From NCBI GenBank assembly GCA_964525785.1, contig CAZGIX010000002.1:14881-78880 (forward strand): a stretch of DNA of 64,000 nucleotides, in the 5' to 3' direction. This DNA is from JAQBDA01 sp964525785. GTDB taxonomy: Bacteria > Chloroflexota > Anaerolineae > Anaerolineales > UBA4823. This document shows positions 36,572-45,929 of the stretch, one piece after another. Positions within the stretch are counted from its first letter, which is position 1. Every line of letters begins with the position of its first letter. Below the pieces are notes generated by a model. It did not search any database, was not told the origin of the DNA, and saw only the letters and a program-made list of their open reading frames with translations. A program made the position numbers and the translations under genes.

Positions 36572-38845
36572 TCAATCGTTTTCATGTACCCTGGCAAGCA
36601 ATTCATCCACGATGTCTTCAGGCGGTTTTGCCAGGGAAGTACCCAGAAAATTGAGCAAGCCTGCCAGGTCCATATCCATCAAAAAGCCGTTCGGATCCAT
36701 TCCTATAAACGCGCTGGCCTCGCCACCGAACATCTCCTTCATCTGGGCGGAGATGCTCTCGAACAATGAGAGTAAGACACTCATGCCTCGAGGATCCTCC
36801 ATCCAATCGCGCAGGGTTGATTCTCGCCGCAGCAAAGATGGCAGCTGTTGGGTTGATTGTAGGGTCACGGTCTGGACACAGCGAATATCGGCAGATGACG
36901 CCCCAATCAGGACATCGAACTCGCCATCCTCGGTGATCCACTGCCTATAACCCGGGTGGTAGTACGCGAACGCGCGGGAATCCAGCGCTACGGTCACGGT
37001 CCTGGTCTCGCCTGGCTGGAGCTCAACCTTGGCAAAGCCCTTCAGCTCCTTAGGCGGGCGGGTTAACTTCGATTTATGGTCGTGCACATACACCTGGACG
37101 GCTTCCTTGCCCGCTATCTTGCCAGTGTTTGTCACGTCCACAGAGACAGTCAATCCATCCACATCCCGGAAGCTGGGCGAGGAAACCCTGGGGTTCTGGT
37201 AATCAAATGTGGTATAGCTCATCCCGAAACCGAAGGGGAACAGCACCGGGATCTCTTTGGAATCATAATAGCGGTATCCGATGAAGATGCCCTCGCCGTA
37301 GCGCACCTCACCGTTCCCTCCGGGATAGTTGATATAAGCAGGGGTATCGATTAATCGATGAGGGAAAGTCTCCGCCAGCTTGCCGGATGGATTGACCTTG
37401 CCATACAGGACATCGGCGATTGCCCCAGCACCCGCCTGCCCCATCATCCACGCTTCCAGCACTGCAGCCGCGCTGTCTATCCATTCACCCATCACCACCG
37501 GAGCGCCGCTGTTCAAGATGACAACCGTATCTGGTTGGACAGCCGCGACCGCTTTGATCAGCACAATTTGATGCGGGGTCAGGTCGAGGTCGGGCCGGTC
37601 GTATCCTTCCGATTCCTTCGATTCAGGCAAAGCAATATACAGCAGGGCGACCTGAGCGGATTGAGCATTCTGCACCGCTTCATCAATTAAAGACTGGTCG
37701 AAGCTCTCATCCTTTGGATAACCTTCAGCATAACTCAACCTGGCGTCCCCAGCCAGGTTTTGTAACTCAACAAATGGGTCATCCACCTGGGTCGGGTTAA
37801 TATGCGAGCTGCCTCCACCCTGGAAGTGCGCCTCTTTGGCTGTCCGCCCAATGACAGCAATATGCTTTTGATCCTTCAAGGGCAAGATACCGTTGTTCTT
37901 AAGCAGCACCATGCCTTCCGCAGCAACCCGGCGCGCCAGGGCATGGTGAGCTGCGATGTCAAACCTCCCACCTTTGGGCGTCTTAGCAGCTTTGAATACG
38001 ATGCCCAGGATACGCCGCGCCGATTCGTCCAATACCGATTCGCTCAGCTCGCCGGAACGTACGGCCTCCACGACCGCCTTTACACGCCGGTCTCTCGGAC
38101 CGGGCATTTCCAGGTCCACGCCGCCTTTAAGCGAGGCCACCCGATCGTGGACTGCGCCCCAGTCAGAGACGACAAAGCCCTCAAACCCCCACTCCCCCTT
38201 GAGAATTTCAACCAGCAGCCTGTGATGCTCAGAGCAGAAGGTGCCGTTGAGCTTATTGTAGGCGCACATCACCGTCCAGGGCCTGGCTCTCTTTACCGCA
38301 GTTTCGAAAGCAGGCAGGTAAATCTCACGCAAAGTACGCTCGTCTATTTCGGCGTTAATGCTCAGGCGCTGGTACTCCTGGTTGTTGGCTGCAAAGTGTT
38401 TAAGGGAAGTGCCAACGCCTTTGCTCTGCACACCGGTAATGAAGCTTACTGCCATTTCCCCCGCCAGGTAAGGATCCTCCGAGTAATACTCAAAATTCCG
38501 CCCACACAGGGGTGTGCGTTTCATGTTAGCGCCCGGGCCGAGGACCACGTCGACCTTCAAGGCAATGCATTCTTCTGCGATTGCCTGCCCCACGGCATGG
38601 ATCAGATCCACATCCCAGGTAGAGGCCATGCAGGAAGCGGTGGGAAAGCAAGTCGCGGGCAGGCTGTTGGCAAGCAAATTGTCCACTTCTTCAACGCGCC
38701 GTACTCCATGTGGCCCGTCTGAAACGGTCAGTTCCGGTATGCCCAGGTGCTCGACCGGAGTCGTCATCCAGGAGCTGGCGCCCGTGCACAGTGCGGCTTT
38801 TTCTTCCAGCGTCATTTGCTTGACCAGTTTTATAATTTCAGTCAT
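36572..38845 (-). CDS. GH3 family beta-glucosidase
   Basis: 757 residues, no signal peptide, so cytoplasmic. N-terminal TIM-barrel domain with LGPGANMKRTPLCGRNFEYYSEDP, KHFAANNQE and nucleophile FVSDWGAVHD; second domain with VIGRTA and GGGSSHINP; a C-terminal fibronectin III-like domain (VDVTNTGKIAGKEAVQVYV). The last 90 residues form an extra helical tail unlike most GH3 ends. It trims beta-linked glucose from oligosaccharides that the ABC system imports. A hairpin element separates it from the GH2 gene upstream. Confidence 0.93.
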   Translation of the reverse strand: MTEIIKLVKQMTLEEKAALCTGASSWMTTPVEHLGIPELTVSDGPHGVRRVEEVDNLLANSLPATCFPTASCMASTWDVDLIHAVGQAIAEECIALKVDVVLGPGANMKRTPLCGRNFEYYSEDPYLAGEMAVSFITGVQSKGVGTSLKHFAANNQEYQRLSINAEIDERTLREIYLPAFETAVKRARPWTVMCAYNKLNGTFCSEHHRLLVEILKGEWGFEGFVVSDWGAVHDRVASLKGGVDLEMPGPRDRRVKAVVEAVRSGELSESVLDESARRILGIVFKAAKTPKGGRFDIAAHHALARRVAAEGMVLLKNNGILPLKDQKHIAVIGRTAKEAHFQGGGSSHINPTQVDDPFVELQNLAGDARLSYAEGYPKDESFDQSLIDEAVQNAQSAQVALLYIALPESKESEGYDRPDLDLTPHQIVLIKAVAAVQPDTVVILNSGAPVVMGEWIDSAAAVLEAWMMGQAGAGAIADVLYGKVNPSGKLAETFPHRLIDTPAYINYPGGNGEVRYGEGIFIGYRYYDSKEIPVLFPFGFGMSYTTFDYQNPRVSSPSFRDVDGLTVSVDVTNTGKIAGKEAVQVYVHDHKSKLTRPPKELKGFAKVELQPGETRTVTVALDSRAFAYYHPGYRQWITEDGEFDVLIGASSADIRCVQTVTLQSTQQLPSLLRRESTLRDWMEDPRGMSVLLSLFESISAQMKEMFGGEASAFIGMDPNGFLMDMDLAGLLNFLGTSLAKPPEDIVDELLARVHEND

Positions 38846-38874
38846 GGCTTAATCCTCTCCAGGGTTATATATTG

Positions 38875-38955
38875 AACTCAACTCAAAAATGGTGAGTTGG
38901 TGTGTTTTGCGGCGGCTGCGCCGCCGCAAAACACACCCTTTACCTTATTTTTGAG
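38875..38955 (-). repeat. Two-copy extragenic hairpin element, copy A
   Basis: A perfect 18-base stem (38899-38916 with 38920-38937) with loop TGC, preceded by AACTCAACTCAAAAATGGTG. Outer arms CTCAAAAAT (38882-38890) and ATTTTTGAG (38947-38955) form a second, enclosing stem. A near-identical copy lies at 57443-57511. Both sit between two minus-strand genes of one operon. Confidence 0.85.
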
Positions 38956-38994
38956 ATAGCTTCGAGTATCAAGGAGTTCTACTCCGAGATTGAG

Positions 38995-39015
38995 GTACAC
39001 GGATTTCACGGATGC
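38995..39015 (+). repeat. Short interspersed repeat, 'ACACGGATT' family, copy 2
   Basis: Same 21-base unit as at 16329-16349 (19 of 21 identical), placed in the gap between the GH3 and GH2 genes, about 40 bases from the hairpin element. Confidence 0.6.
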
Positions 39016-39052
39016 AACCGATCATAAACAACTGGTCAATATAAAGAACTTA

Positions 39053-41539
39053 TCAAGGTGCGGGGTGAGAATAGCAATCGTAGACCGAGCAAATGCACAG
39101 CTCTTTCCGCACCCGGCTTTTTGTCCAACCGGCCGGCATAGGACAAGAAATTTTCACAGGCCGTCCAGCAGGCAGATTGAAGTAGTTATCGCTGAAGACA
39201 ACATCCGCGCCCTTCAAAGAGACCTCCACCAGCAGAGCCAGGGAATGCGAAGTCAGCTCAACGGATATTTCCCCGTTCTGGCTTTGCACGTTCGCGGTTA
39301 TCGTTGGATCGGTCAGGGATAAATGCTTGATCGGGGCAAAGAGTGCAGTCTGACGGGTGACAAGCTGGTCTCTTTGCCATAGCTCGGCGATAAAAACCAA
39401 CCTGCGCAGGTTGTCATAGCTAATGCGGTTGGTGAAATCCAGCTCGCAGACCAGGCTTGCCGCCTGCGGCGCGGCCTCGACTGGCGCATCCCCCGAGGTG
39501 AACACTTCACCAGCAAAGGTTTCCAGCGACCACTTCACGATGCCTTCCCAGGCTTCACACAGGTCATTGGAGATATAAACTTTTTGTACAGGCGGTTTAT
39601 CTTCGATAGATAGCAGCAGGGGAGCATAGAAGCGCCGCGCCGCATAGTGTAAGGCCTTCCACCGCCCGTAGTAATCTATACTGGACCAGGAGGCCACCGG
39701 CCAGCAGTCATTCAGCTGCCAGTACAGGATCCCGGCGACACGCTCCGGATAGCGCCGCCAGTGTTCCACGCCATAGCGGATGCCTTCTGCCTGGAGAGCC
39801 ATGCTCAGGTATACCATCGAAGCAAAATCCTTGGGCAGTCGGAAGGTGTCCAGCATCTGCCGCACCATCAGCGAATTTCCGCTGGAGTTCTTCTGGTGCA
39901 GCTCCATGATGTAAGAGGTCATGTTCCACTCGGCCTCGTCCGCATACGTGCGGATCGTTGCCAGGGGAGGCAGCGCCTGAAATCCAAACTCGCTCATGAA
40001 GCGTGGGTATTGGTCGCGGTATGCGGTGAAAGGTCTTCCCCCGTGCCAGACGTCCCAGTAATGCGAATCACCCTGAGCTTGACCATTCGGATCGTGAAAA
40101 GGCGTATCGGAAGATGGCGAGCTGGGCCAATAGGCATGCTCCGAATCTTCAGCCTGGCACCAGGCGGGCAGTGTGTGATGGAAGAATCGATCGTAGGCAG
40201 CCTTTAAGTCCTGCAGCTCTGGAATATCCCACTTCCATTCCACCCAGCCCCATTCCATCTCGTTAGTCCCACACCACAATGCCAGGCTTGCGCGATGGCG
40301 AAGGCGACGGATGTTCTCAGCCACTTCCAGGCGGACATTTTCCACGAAATCCGGATCATCGAGTGGATAAATGCTGCAGGAAAAGATAAACTCCTGCCAG
40401 ACCAGGATGCCGTAGCGGTCACAGAGATCGTAAAATCGCTCGTCTTCATAGAAACCACCGCCCCAGACGCGCAGCATATTCTGGTGCGTCTCAGCAGCCG
40501 AGCGTATCAGGCGTTCCAGGTATTCATCCGTAATACGGGTGGGGAAGGAATCTGCCGGGATCCAATTCGAGCCTTTACATAAAATTGGAAGGCCATTGAC
40601 GACAAATCCAAATGAGCGTCCCCACCGGTCTTTCTGCTGGCGCAGTTCAATCGTGCGCAGTCCAACCTGGTACCTGCGCTGGTCCAGGAGTGCCTCCCCG
40701 GAGGCATGCTTGTGTGTCAGCGATATTTCCACCTGATAGAGGGGCTGTCTGCCATATCCATTAGGCCACCACAGCTCAGGACTGGGAATCGGCGACTTCA
40801 GGACTGTATCACCCTGCATCTGAATGGCAGCCTCGTTTTCAATGACCTCACCTTTTGGGGTTGTGATGCGCAGGCGTGCCGTTAGCGGCATTTCTCCCCA
40901 GCACTCGACAGCAACGCAGACATCGACATCCACCTTCCCATCACCGTGTTCCTGTCGCAGATGGACATCAGCCAGGCGCGCATCACTGTGACCTTCCAGA
41001 CAGATATCCTTCCAGATGCCGACCGGCGCGAGCTGCGGACCCCAATCCCAGCCAAACTGGCAGGGCGTTTTGCGGATGTACGGACCTCCGGGCAGTGAAT
41101 GGCAAGGACCGGGCAATTCACGAACAGATTGCTTCTCTGCAATGTATTTCACTGGCGAAGCGAAGCTAATTACCAATACATTTACGCCTTGTGCTAATAA
41201 TGGTTTGACCTCCCACTCATAGCGGCGAAACATGTTATCGGTGCGACCAAGCTCATGACCGTTGAGGGCGACCGTCGCCAGCGTATCCAGGCCATCACAA
41301 ACCAGAAATATCTTACCTTCGCCAAGCAGTTCCGGTGAAGGGCTAAAACTGCACCGGTAGATCCAATCTGATTCAGCAACCCACTGGACGCGCTTCTCGT
41401 TATCGGCTGCAAAGGGATCGGGGATGTGACCCAGGGCTAATAAATCGGTATGCGCTCCGCCTGGCACGCTGGCGGGCAGCCACTCTCCCGCTCCCGTCTG
41501 CTGAAATTCCCAGGCGCCTGCCAGAGATTGAAGCCTCAT
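39053..41539 (-). CDS. GH2 family beta-mannosidase
   Basis: 828 residues, no signal peptide. Sugar-binding domain at the N-terminus (LAGAWEFQQTG, VPGGAHTDLL), TIM barrel with RVWGGGFYEDERFYDLCDRYGILVWQEF, acid/base Glu in LWCGTNEMEWGW and nucleophile Glu in RFMSEFGFQALP. SVPGGAHTDLLALGHIPDPF and NEMEWGW are typical of beta-mannosidases rather than beta-galactosidases. It removes mannose from the non-reducing end of manno-oligosaccharides. It ends the transporter operon block. Confidence 0.9.
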   Translation of the reverse strand: MRLQSLAGAWEFQQTGAGEWLPASVPGGAHTDLLALGHIPDPFAADNEKRVQWVAESDWIYRCSFSPSPELLGEGKIFLVCDGLDTLATVALNGHELGRTDNMFRRYEWEVKPLLAQGVNVLVISFASPVKYIAEKQSVRELPGPCHSLPGGPYIRKTPCQFGWDWGPQLAPVGIWKDICLEGHSDARLADVHLRQEHGDGKVDVDVCVAVECWGEMPLTARLRITTPKGEVIENEAAIQMQGDTVLKSPIPSPELWWPNGYGRQPLYQVEISLTHKHASGEALLDQRRYQVGLRTIELRQQKDRWGRSFGFVVNGLPILCKGSNWIPADSFPTRITDEYLERLIRSAAETHQNMLRVWGGGFYEDERFYDLCDRYGILVWQEFIFSCSIYPLDDPDFVENVRLEVAENIRRLRHRASLALWCGTNEMEWGWVEWKWDIPELQDLKAAYDRFFHHTLPAWCQAEDSEHAYWPSSPSSDTPFHDPNGQAQGDSHYWDVWHGGRPFTAYRDQYPRFMSEFGFQALPPLATIRTYADEAEWNMTSYIMELHQKNSSGNSLMVRQMLDTFRLPKDFASMVYLSMALQAEGIRYGVEHWRRYPERVAGILYWQLNDCWPVASWSSIDYYGRWKALHYAARRFYAPLLLSIEDKPPVQKVYISNDLCEAWEGIVKWSLETFAGEVFTSGDAPVEAAPQAASLVCELDFTNRISYDNLRRLVFIAELWQRDQLVTRQTALFAPIKHLSLTDPTITANVQSQNGEISVELTSHSLALLVEVSLKGADVVFSDNYFNLPAGRPVKISCPMPAGWTKSRVRKELCICSVYDCYSHPAP

Positions 41540-41557
41540 ATTCGCTTGTATCCAAAC

Positions 41558-42382
41558 TCAAGAGGGATAAACAACTGTTGAGAGATCCCATTCTTCATAG
41601 ATCTTGGGGACATCACTGATCAAGCGCTGGGTGTAAGCCTCTCTGGGATGCAGAATCACTTCATCAGCAGTCCCGCTTTCTACTATTTTGCCGCGCTCCA
41701 TGATATACACCTTATCTGACACATAATACGCCAGACCAATATCATGCGTGATGAAAATGACTGTCATCCCGATTTCGTCCCGCAATTGCATCAGCATATC
41801 CAGGATAGTGGCGCGCGAGCAGGCATCGATCATCGAGGTGGGTTCGTCAGCCAGCAAGATCTTCGGTTTCAGCAGGAAGATGCGGGCGATCATCAGGCGC
41901 TGCATCTGCCCGCCGGAGAGCTCGAAGGGATACTTGTTGGTCATTTCCTCATACTTTAAGTTGACAAAGCTGCACGCCTCTGTCATTAACTCGACTTTTC
42001 TCTCCCACGGGAGCTTTCCACCGCCACGCATGCGAATACAATCTAAAAGCACTGCATCGATCTTGTGAAATATGTTATATGAGGAGAACGGATCCTGAAA
42101 GATGGCCTGAATGTTTTTCCAGTATTCTTGTCTCTTCTTATGTGAAGAGATATCGCGCAATTTGCCCTGGAAGTAAACTTCGCCTTCGGTCAAATTGATC
42201 AATCCCAAAAGGAGCTTTGCCAAGGTGGTCTTACCGCTGCCCGATTCGCCCACGATTGAGACGACTTCGCCTTCATAGAGCTTGAGGTCAACATGGTCAA
42301 CAGCAAGCGTTTTCGTGCGACCCAATCCAAATACCTTCGTGAGACCTGAGGCGCTCAGGATTATATTCTTCTCGTCAGGCAT
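41558..42382 (-). CDS. Oligosaccharide/oligopeptide ABC transporter ATPase, OppF type
   Basis: 274 residues. Walker A GESGSGKTTLAKL, Q-loop IFQDPFSSYNIFHKI, signature LSGGQMQRLMIARIFLL, Walker B ILLADEPTSMID, H-loop FITHD. Overlaps the OppD-type gene by eight bases. In this locus, with glycosidases and a family-5 binding protein, it most likely powers oligosaccharide uptake as in Thermotoga CbtABCDF. Confidence 0.93.
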   Translation of the reverse strand: MPDEKNIILSASGLTKVFGLGRTKTLAVDHVDLKLYEGEVVSIVGESGSGKTTLAKLLLGLINLTEGEVYFQGKLRDISSHKKRQEYWKNIQAIFQDPFSSYNIFHKIDAVLLDCIRMRGGGKLPWERKVELMTEACSFVNLKYEEMTNKYPFELSGGQMQRLMIARIFLLKPKILLADEPTSMIDACSRATILDMLMQLRDEIGMTVIFITHDIGLAYYVSDKVYIMERGKIVESGTADEVILHPREAYTQRLISDVPKIYEEWDLSTVVYPS

Positions 42383-43436
42383 TATGGTTCGCCTCTTTCT
42401 TATATAGATTCCTCAGTTCATTTTCCGACAGGACACATCGGTATGTGCGACCTGCTCCAATATCACGCAGCTCGACGGACATCAATTTGCATTCTGGTCG
42501 GACGTATTTACAGCGCTCGGCAAACCGGCAGCCGGATGGGGGATTTTTTAGATTGGGCGGCACCCCGGGTATCGCAGTCAGCTTTACATCCCGTAAGCCA
42601 CTCTCAGGCACAATGATCGAGCCCATGAGACCTTTCGCGTAGGGATGAAGAGGATCAAACACAGCTTGTTTGGCAGTGGCCTTCTCCACGATCTGCCCTG
42701 CATACATGACCATGATATCATCCGTCACGTTGTAGAGCAGCGGAAGCTCGTGAGTGATGAAAATCAACGCTCCGACCAGCCCCGTTTCCAGCAATTGCTT
42801 TAGCATCTTGATGACCATTTTCTGGGAGGAGACATCCAGCGCGGAGGAGGGCTCGTCTGCAATCAGCACTTTGGGCAAAAGGATCACAGATACGGCGATC
42901 ACCGTGCGCTGTTTCATGCCGCCAGATAGCTCAACCGGGTATTTGTACAGCACCTCTTGTGGAAGCCCCAGGGTCTCAAACAATCCACTGGCACGTTCAT
43001 AAGTTTGGGCCTTGTTGACGTACAAATCATGTGCTTGGAGGACATCTTCAACAAAGTCGATGATCTTCCGGGTAGGGTTGAGGGCGTTCATCGCCGACTG
43101 GGGAATATAGGCGATCTCCTTACCCAATATTGATTTACGCACCTCGTCGGGTTTCATCCCGGATATGTTACGCCCGTCGACGATAATCTCGCCGCTCATG
43201 TAATGCAGCGGGGCGAAGTAATAGCCCATCATGCTGAGCGCCAGCGTCGACTTACCGCAACCGGATTCACCAGCAATTCCCAGCGATTTCCCTTCTTCAA
43301 CTACCAGTGAAACGTGGTCAACAGCGTAAACATCTTCATTGTACCGGGTGATATATTTTGTTGTAAGATCCTTGACCTCTAGCATTACAACTTTTCTATT
43401 GCGATCCCCGATATCTAGCGCAAAATCTTTGGGCAT
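42375..43436 (-). CDS. Oligosaccharide/oligopeptide ABC transporter ATPase, OppD type
   Basis: 353 residues from ATG 43436 (AGGTG six bases upstream); alternatives are a GTG at 43445 and an internal ATG at 43385 where homology strictly begins. Walker A GESGCGKSTLALSM, signature ELSGGMKQRTVIAVSVI, Walker B VLIADEPSSALD. The C-terminal oligopeptide extension is present with GCRFAERCKYVRPEC, a Cys-containing motif of OppD/DppD proteins that can carry an Fe-S cluster. Confidence 0.93.
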   Translation of the reverse strand: MPKDFALDIGDRNRKVVMLEVKDLTTKYITRYNEDVYAVDHVSLVVEEGKSLGIAGESGCGKSTLALSMMGYYFAPLHYMSGEIIVDGRNISGMKPDEVRKSILGKEIAYIPQSAMNALNPTRKIIDFVEDVLQAHDLYVNKAQTYERASGLFETLGLPQEVLYKYPVELSGGMKQRTVIAVSVILLPKVLIADEPSSALDVSSQKMVIKMLKQLLETGLVGALIFITHELPLLYNVTDDIMVMYAGQIVEKATAKQAVFDPLHPYAKGLMGSIIVPESGLRDVKLTAIPGVPPNLKNPPSGCRFAERCKYVRPECKLMSVELRDIGAGRTYRCVLSENELRNLYKKEANHNA

Positions 43437-43445
43437 TTCGATCAC

Positions 43446-44696
43446 CTATTCTCTTAATGCCGGATTGTATACCTGGTCCAGACCCGTATTCATCAAGTTC
43501 AGTGAAAAAGAAACCAAAGCAATTACGACAATCACAGGCATATACGCCCACCATTTTCCGAGCACCTGTGCCTGATAGATAAACGCCCAATTTAACATTA
43601 AACCCAGGGTTGGGACTTCGGTAGTCCTTGGTCCCAGGCCAAGGATCGCCAGGTTCGCCTCTGTCAGGATGGCGGCGGAAATTTGCAAAATCAGCGCCAT
43701 GAAAACATAGGAAGCGATGTAAGGAAGGATATCTGTAAATATGATGCGGGCAATGGGGTGCCCGGAAAGCTTTGACAGGCTGACATGATCACGATTGCGC
43801 AGTGAGATCACCTGTGCCCGCACCGCGCGGGCAGTCCATACCCAGGAGGTGAGCCCGATCACCACCGCGATGGTCACTGCGCCGCGCTTTTCCTGTCCGA
43901 TGCTGAATGAAATCAATATCAATAATATAAATGAAGGGATAACGGTAAAGATATTGGTGAAGAATGTAAGGATATCATCTAACGTACCACCGACATAACC
44001 TGCTGCCAATCCAATGATTAAACCGATCGAGGTGGCGATTAATCCCGCTACAATACCGATAAGAAGTGAAACCCCGGTGGCTGTAATCAGCTCCGCCAGA
44101 ACATCACGGCCGAAGTTCTCGGTTCCGAGCAACAGCGTACGCACATTTGGAACTTCACGAATATTCACATAGTCAGTCTGCCTGATGATGCCCGATGACG
44201 TCAGAGTGCTCGACACAGGATCGGTTGAGGCAATCGTTACCCCCTCCTTAGACAACAGCCCCTGCAGTGAAGCGTTGAGCCTTTGATAATAGCGCGTCTT
44301 CGCAAAGATCATTCCAGGGACTTGCTTCTTAGGATCATAATTATTCTCCCATAAAGTCAGGAGAGCTTTCGTATCCGTGGTATCGATCTGCTGTTCGGGG
44401 ATCCCGGCTTTCACAAGCCATTCCTTCATGGCTATGCGGTCATCATCGCTCAGCTTGCTGGCGATTCGTTTGGCAGCCGCGTCATCCAGGTTAAGTATAT
44501 AAAATTTCGTCCCGACGCTGTCATAAACATTGACATAGATGCCAGGCGGCAAAAAAGTACCCTGGCTGATAATTCCCAATGGAGGGGTTTTTACAAATAG
44601 TGGATAAAGGATCACCGTCAGCAAGATGAATGTGAGGATGCAAAAACCAACTACAAATTTACCAGAGTGAAAAACCTGCTTAAGAGTATTCTTCAT
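43446..44696 (-). CDS. ABC transporter permease, OppC type, with long extracytoplasmic insertion
   Basis: 416 residues, about 110 more than usual DppC/OppC proteins. Helix 1 (VVGFCILTFILLTVILYPLFV) is followed by about 150 soluble residues (containing RIASKLSDDDRIAMKEWLVKAGI) before the remaining five helices. The cytoplasmic EAA-like loop is VRAQVISLRNRDHVSLSKLSGHPIARIIFTDILP. Pairs with the OppB-type permease 11 bases upstream. Confidence 0.9.
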   Translation of the reverse strand: MKNTLKQVFHSGKFVVGFCILTFILLTVILYPLFVKTPPLGIISQGTFLPPGIYVNVYDSVGTKFYILNLDDAAAKRIASKLSDDDRIAMKEWLVKAGIPEQQIDTTDTKALLTLWENNYDPKKQVPGMIFAKTRYYQRLNASLQGLLSKEGVTIASTDPVSSTLTSSGIIRQTDYVNIREVPNVRTLLLGTENFGRDVLAELITATGVSLLIGIVAGLIATSIGLIIGLAAGYVGGTLDDILTFFTNIFTVIPSFILLILISFSIGQEKRGAVTIAVVIGLTSWVWTARAVRAQVISLRNRDHVSLSKLSGHPIARIIFTDILPYIASYVFMALILQISAAILTEANLAILGLGPRTTEVPTLGLMLNWAFIYQAQVLGKWWAYMPVIVVIALVSFSLNLMNTGLDQVYNPALRE

Positions 44697-44707
44697 AACG
44701 GCCTCTC

Positions 44708-45712
44708 TTAATCCGACTGCGCGGCTTTAATGCGCGGGTCGATGAAGCCATATAAAATTTCAAGGACAAAGTTAGCAATCAATACCATGATTGTGATGAT
44801 CAATGTGGTGGCTGAGATGAGCGGATAATCTTGCCCCAATATTGCGGATAAAAGCGTGGTTCCAAGCCCTGGATAGCTGAAGACAACCTCCGCCACGAGT
44901 GCCCCTCCCACCATGGTACCCAGCGCCAGCGCCAGGCCGGTGATCTGGGGAAGCATGGCATTGCGGAATACATAACGGATGATTTTCGTGTCTTTGATGC
45001 CCATGAAGCGGGCGTACTTTATGTAGTCCGCATTCAGCTCATAAATGGACATGGAGCGCATACCGATTGCCTGACCACCGATGGCGATAAGAACAATCGA
45101 CCAGAATGGCAATTGATAATGGAGGATCACAGACGATATGAATTTCCAATTGAAGGTGGGGAGCAGGTCAAAACCATAACCACCTGAAGTGGGAAGCCAT
45201 CTTAAAGTGACCCCAAATATAACTAATAAAATGGTGGCCATGCCAAAGGCTGGTAAAGCACTTACGAAAATGCTTATTGGCAGGATCAGCTTATCGTAAC
45301 CACCCTTGATATATGCCGCCAAGGCTCCGAGCGTATTCCCGATAATCCAGCCAACAATAATCGCTGGAAACTGCAGCATCACCGTCCACCAGACCGATAT
45401 TCGTAGAACGTTAGCGACCGTTCGCGGATATTGGCTGAATGAGAAGCCAAAATCGCCGTTTAAAACATTTCGAATGTAAATGAAAAACTGGTTGAGGATG
45501 GGTTCGTTGGTGTGGAACAGTTCTGTATATTGACGATATATGGCTTGCACGCCGCTCGCATTGGATTGGCTTTGTGCCATCCGTGCTACGATGGCTGCCA
45601 CAGGATCACCCGGCATCAGGCGGGGCAGAATAAAGTTCAATAGGAAGGCGATAATGAAAGTGATGATGAACCAGATCAGTTTATTCCCGAAGTATCTAGC
45701 GTATCCTTTCAA
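44708..45712 (-). CDS. ABC transporter permease, OppB type
   Basis: 334 residues if translation starts at the TTG at 45712, which has GGAGGT six bases upstream; the frame could begin at a TTG at 45745 but without a ribosome site. Six helices, the N-terminal FILPRLMPGDPV motif and the EAA loop ELNADYIKYARFMGIKDTKIIRYVFRNAMLP define the family. It forms the channel with the OppC-type permease. Confidence 0.92.
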   Translation of the reverse strand: MKGYARYFGNKLIWFIITFIIAFLLNFILPRLMPGDPVAAIVARMAQSQSNASGVQAIYRQYTELFHTNEPILNQFFIYIRNVLNGDFGFSFSQYPRTVANVLRISVWWTVMLQFPAIIVGWIIGNTLGALAAYIKGGYDKLILPISIFVSALPAFGMATILLVIFGVTLRWLPTSGGYGFDLLPTFNWKFISSVILHYQLPFWSIVLIAIGGQAIGMRSMSIYELNADYIKYARFMGIKDTKIIRYVFRNAMLPQITGLALALGTMVGGALVAEVVFSYPGLGTTLLSAILGQDYPLISATTLIITIMVLIANFVLEILYGFIDPRIKAAQSD

Positions 45713-45783
45713 ACCAGCACCTCCGATTGATCTGATACCGATCAACTGTTATACACTTAATATCTTACGCAGCTGGCGGGAGG

Positions 45784-45826
45784 TTGGGGGTGTTTGGGCG
45801 GGCGACGCCCGCCCAAACACCCCCAA
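45784..45826 (-). repeat. Perfect 21-base-pair hairpin between binding-protein and permease genes
   Basis: Arms 45784-45804 and 45806-45826 are exact inverse complements around a single A. No T run follows, so this is likely an mRNA-stabilising or attenuating structure between the highly expressed binding-protein gene and the permease genes. Confidence 0.8.
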
Positions 45827-45876
45827 TATTCCCCTGAAGTGCGTAACTCGTACATTATTTTAAAATATATTATAGC

Positions 45877-45915
45877 AAACAGCCATGTTCCGGAATTCCC
45901 GGAACATGGCTGTTT
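45877..45915 (-). terminator. 17-base-pair hairpin directly after the binding-protein gene
   Basis: Arms 45877-45893 and 45899-45915 pair perfectly, loop of five. On the minus strand it begins 14 bases after the stop and is followed by GCTATAATATATTTT. It could partly terminate or protect the binding-protein message. TATAAT in its tail could serve as -10 of an internal promoter for the permease genes. Confidence 0.55.
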
Positions 45916-45929
45916 TGTAGCACTCGCGG

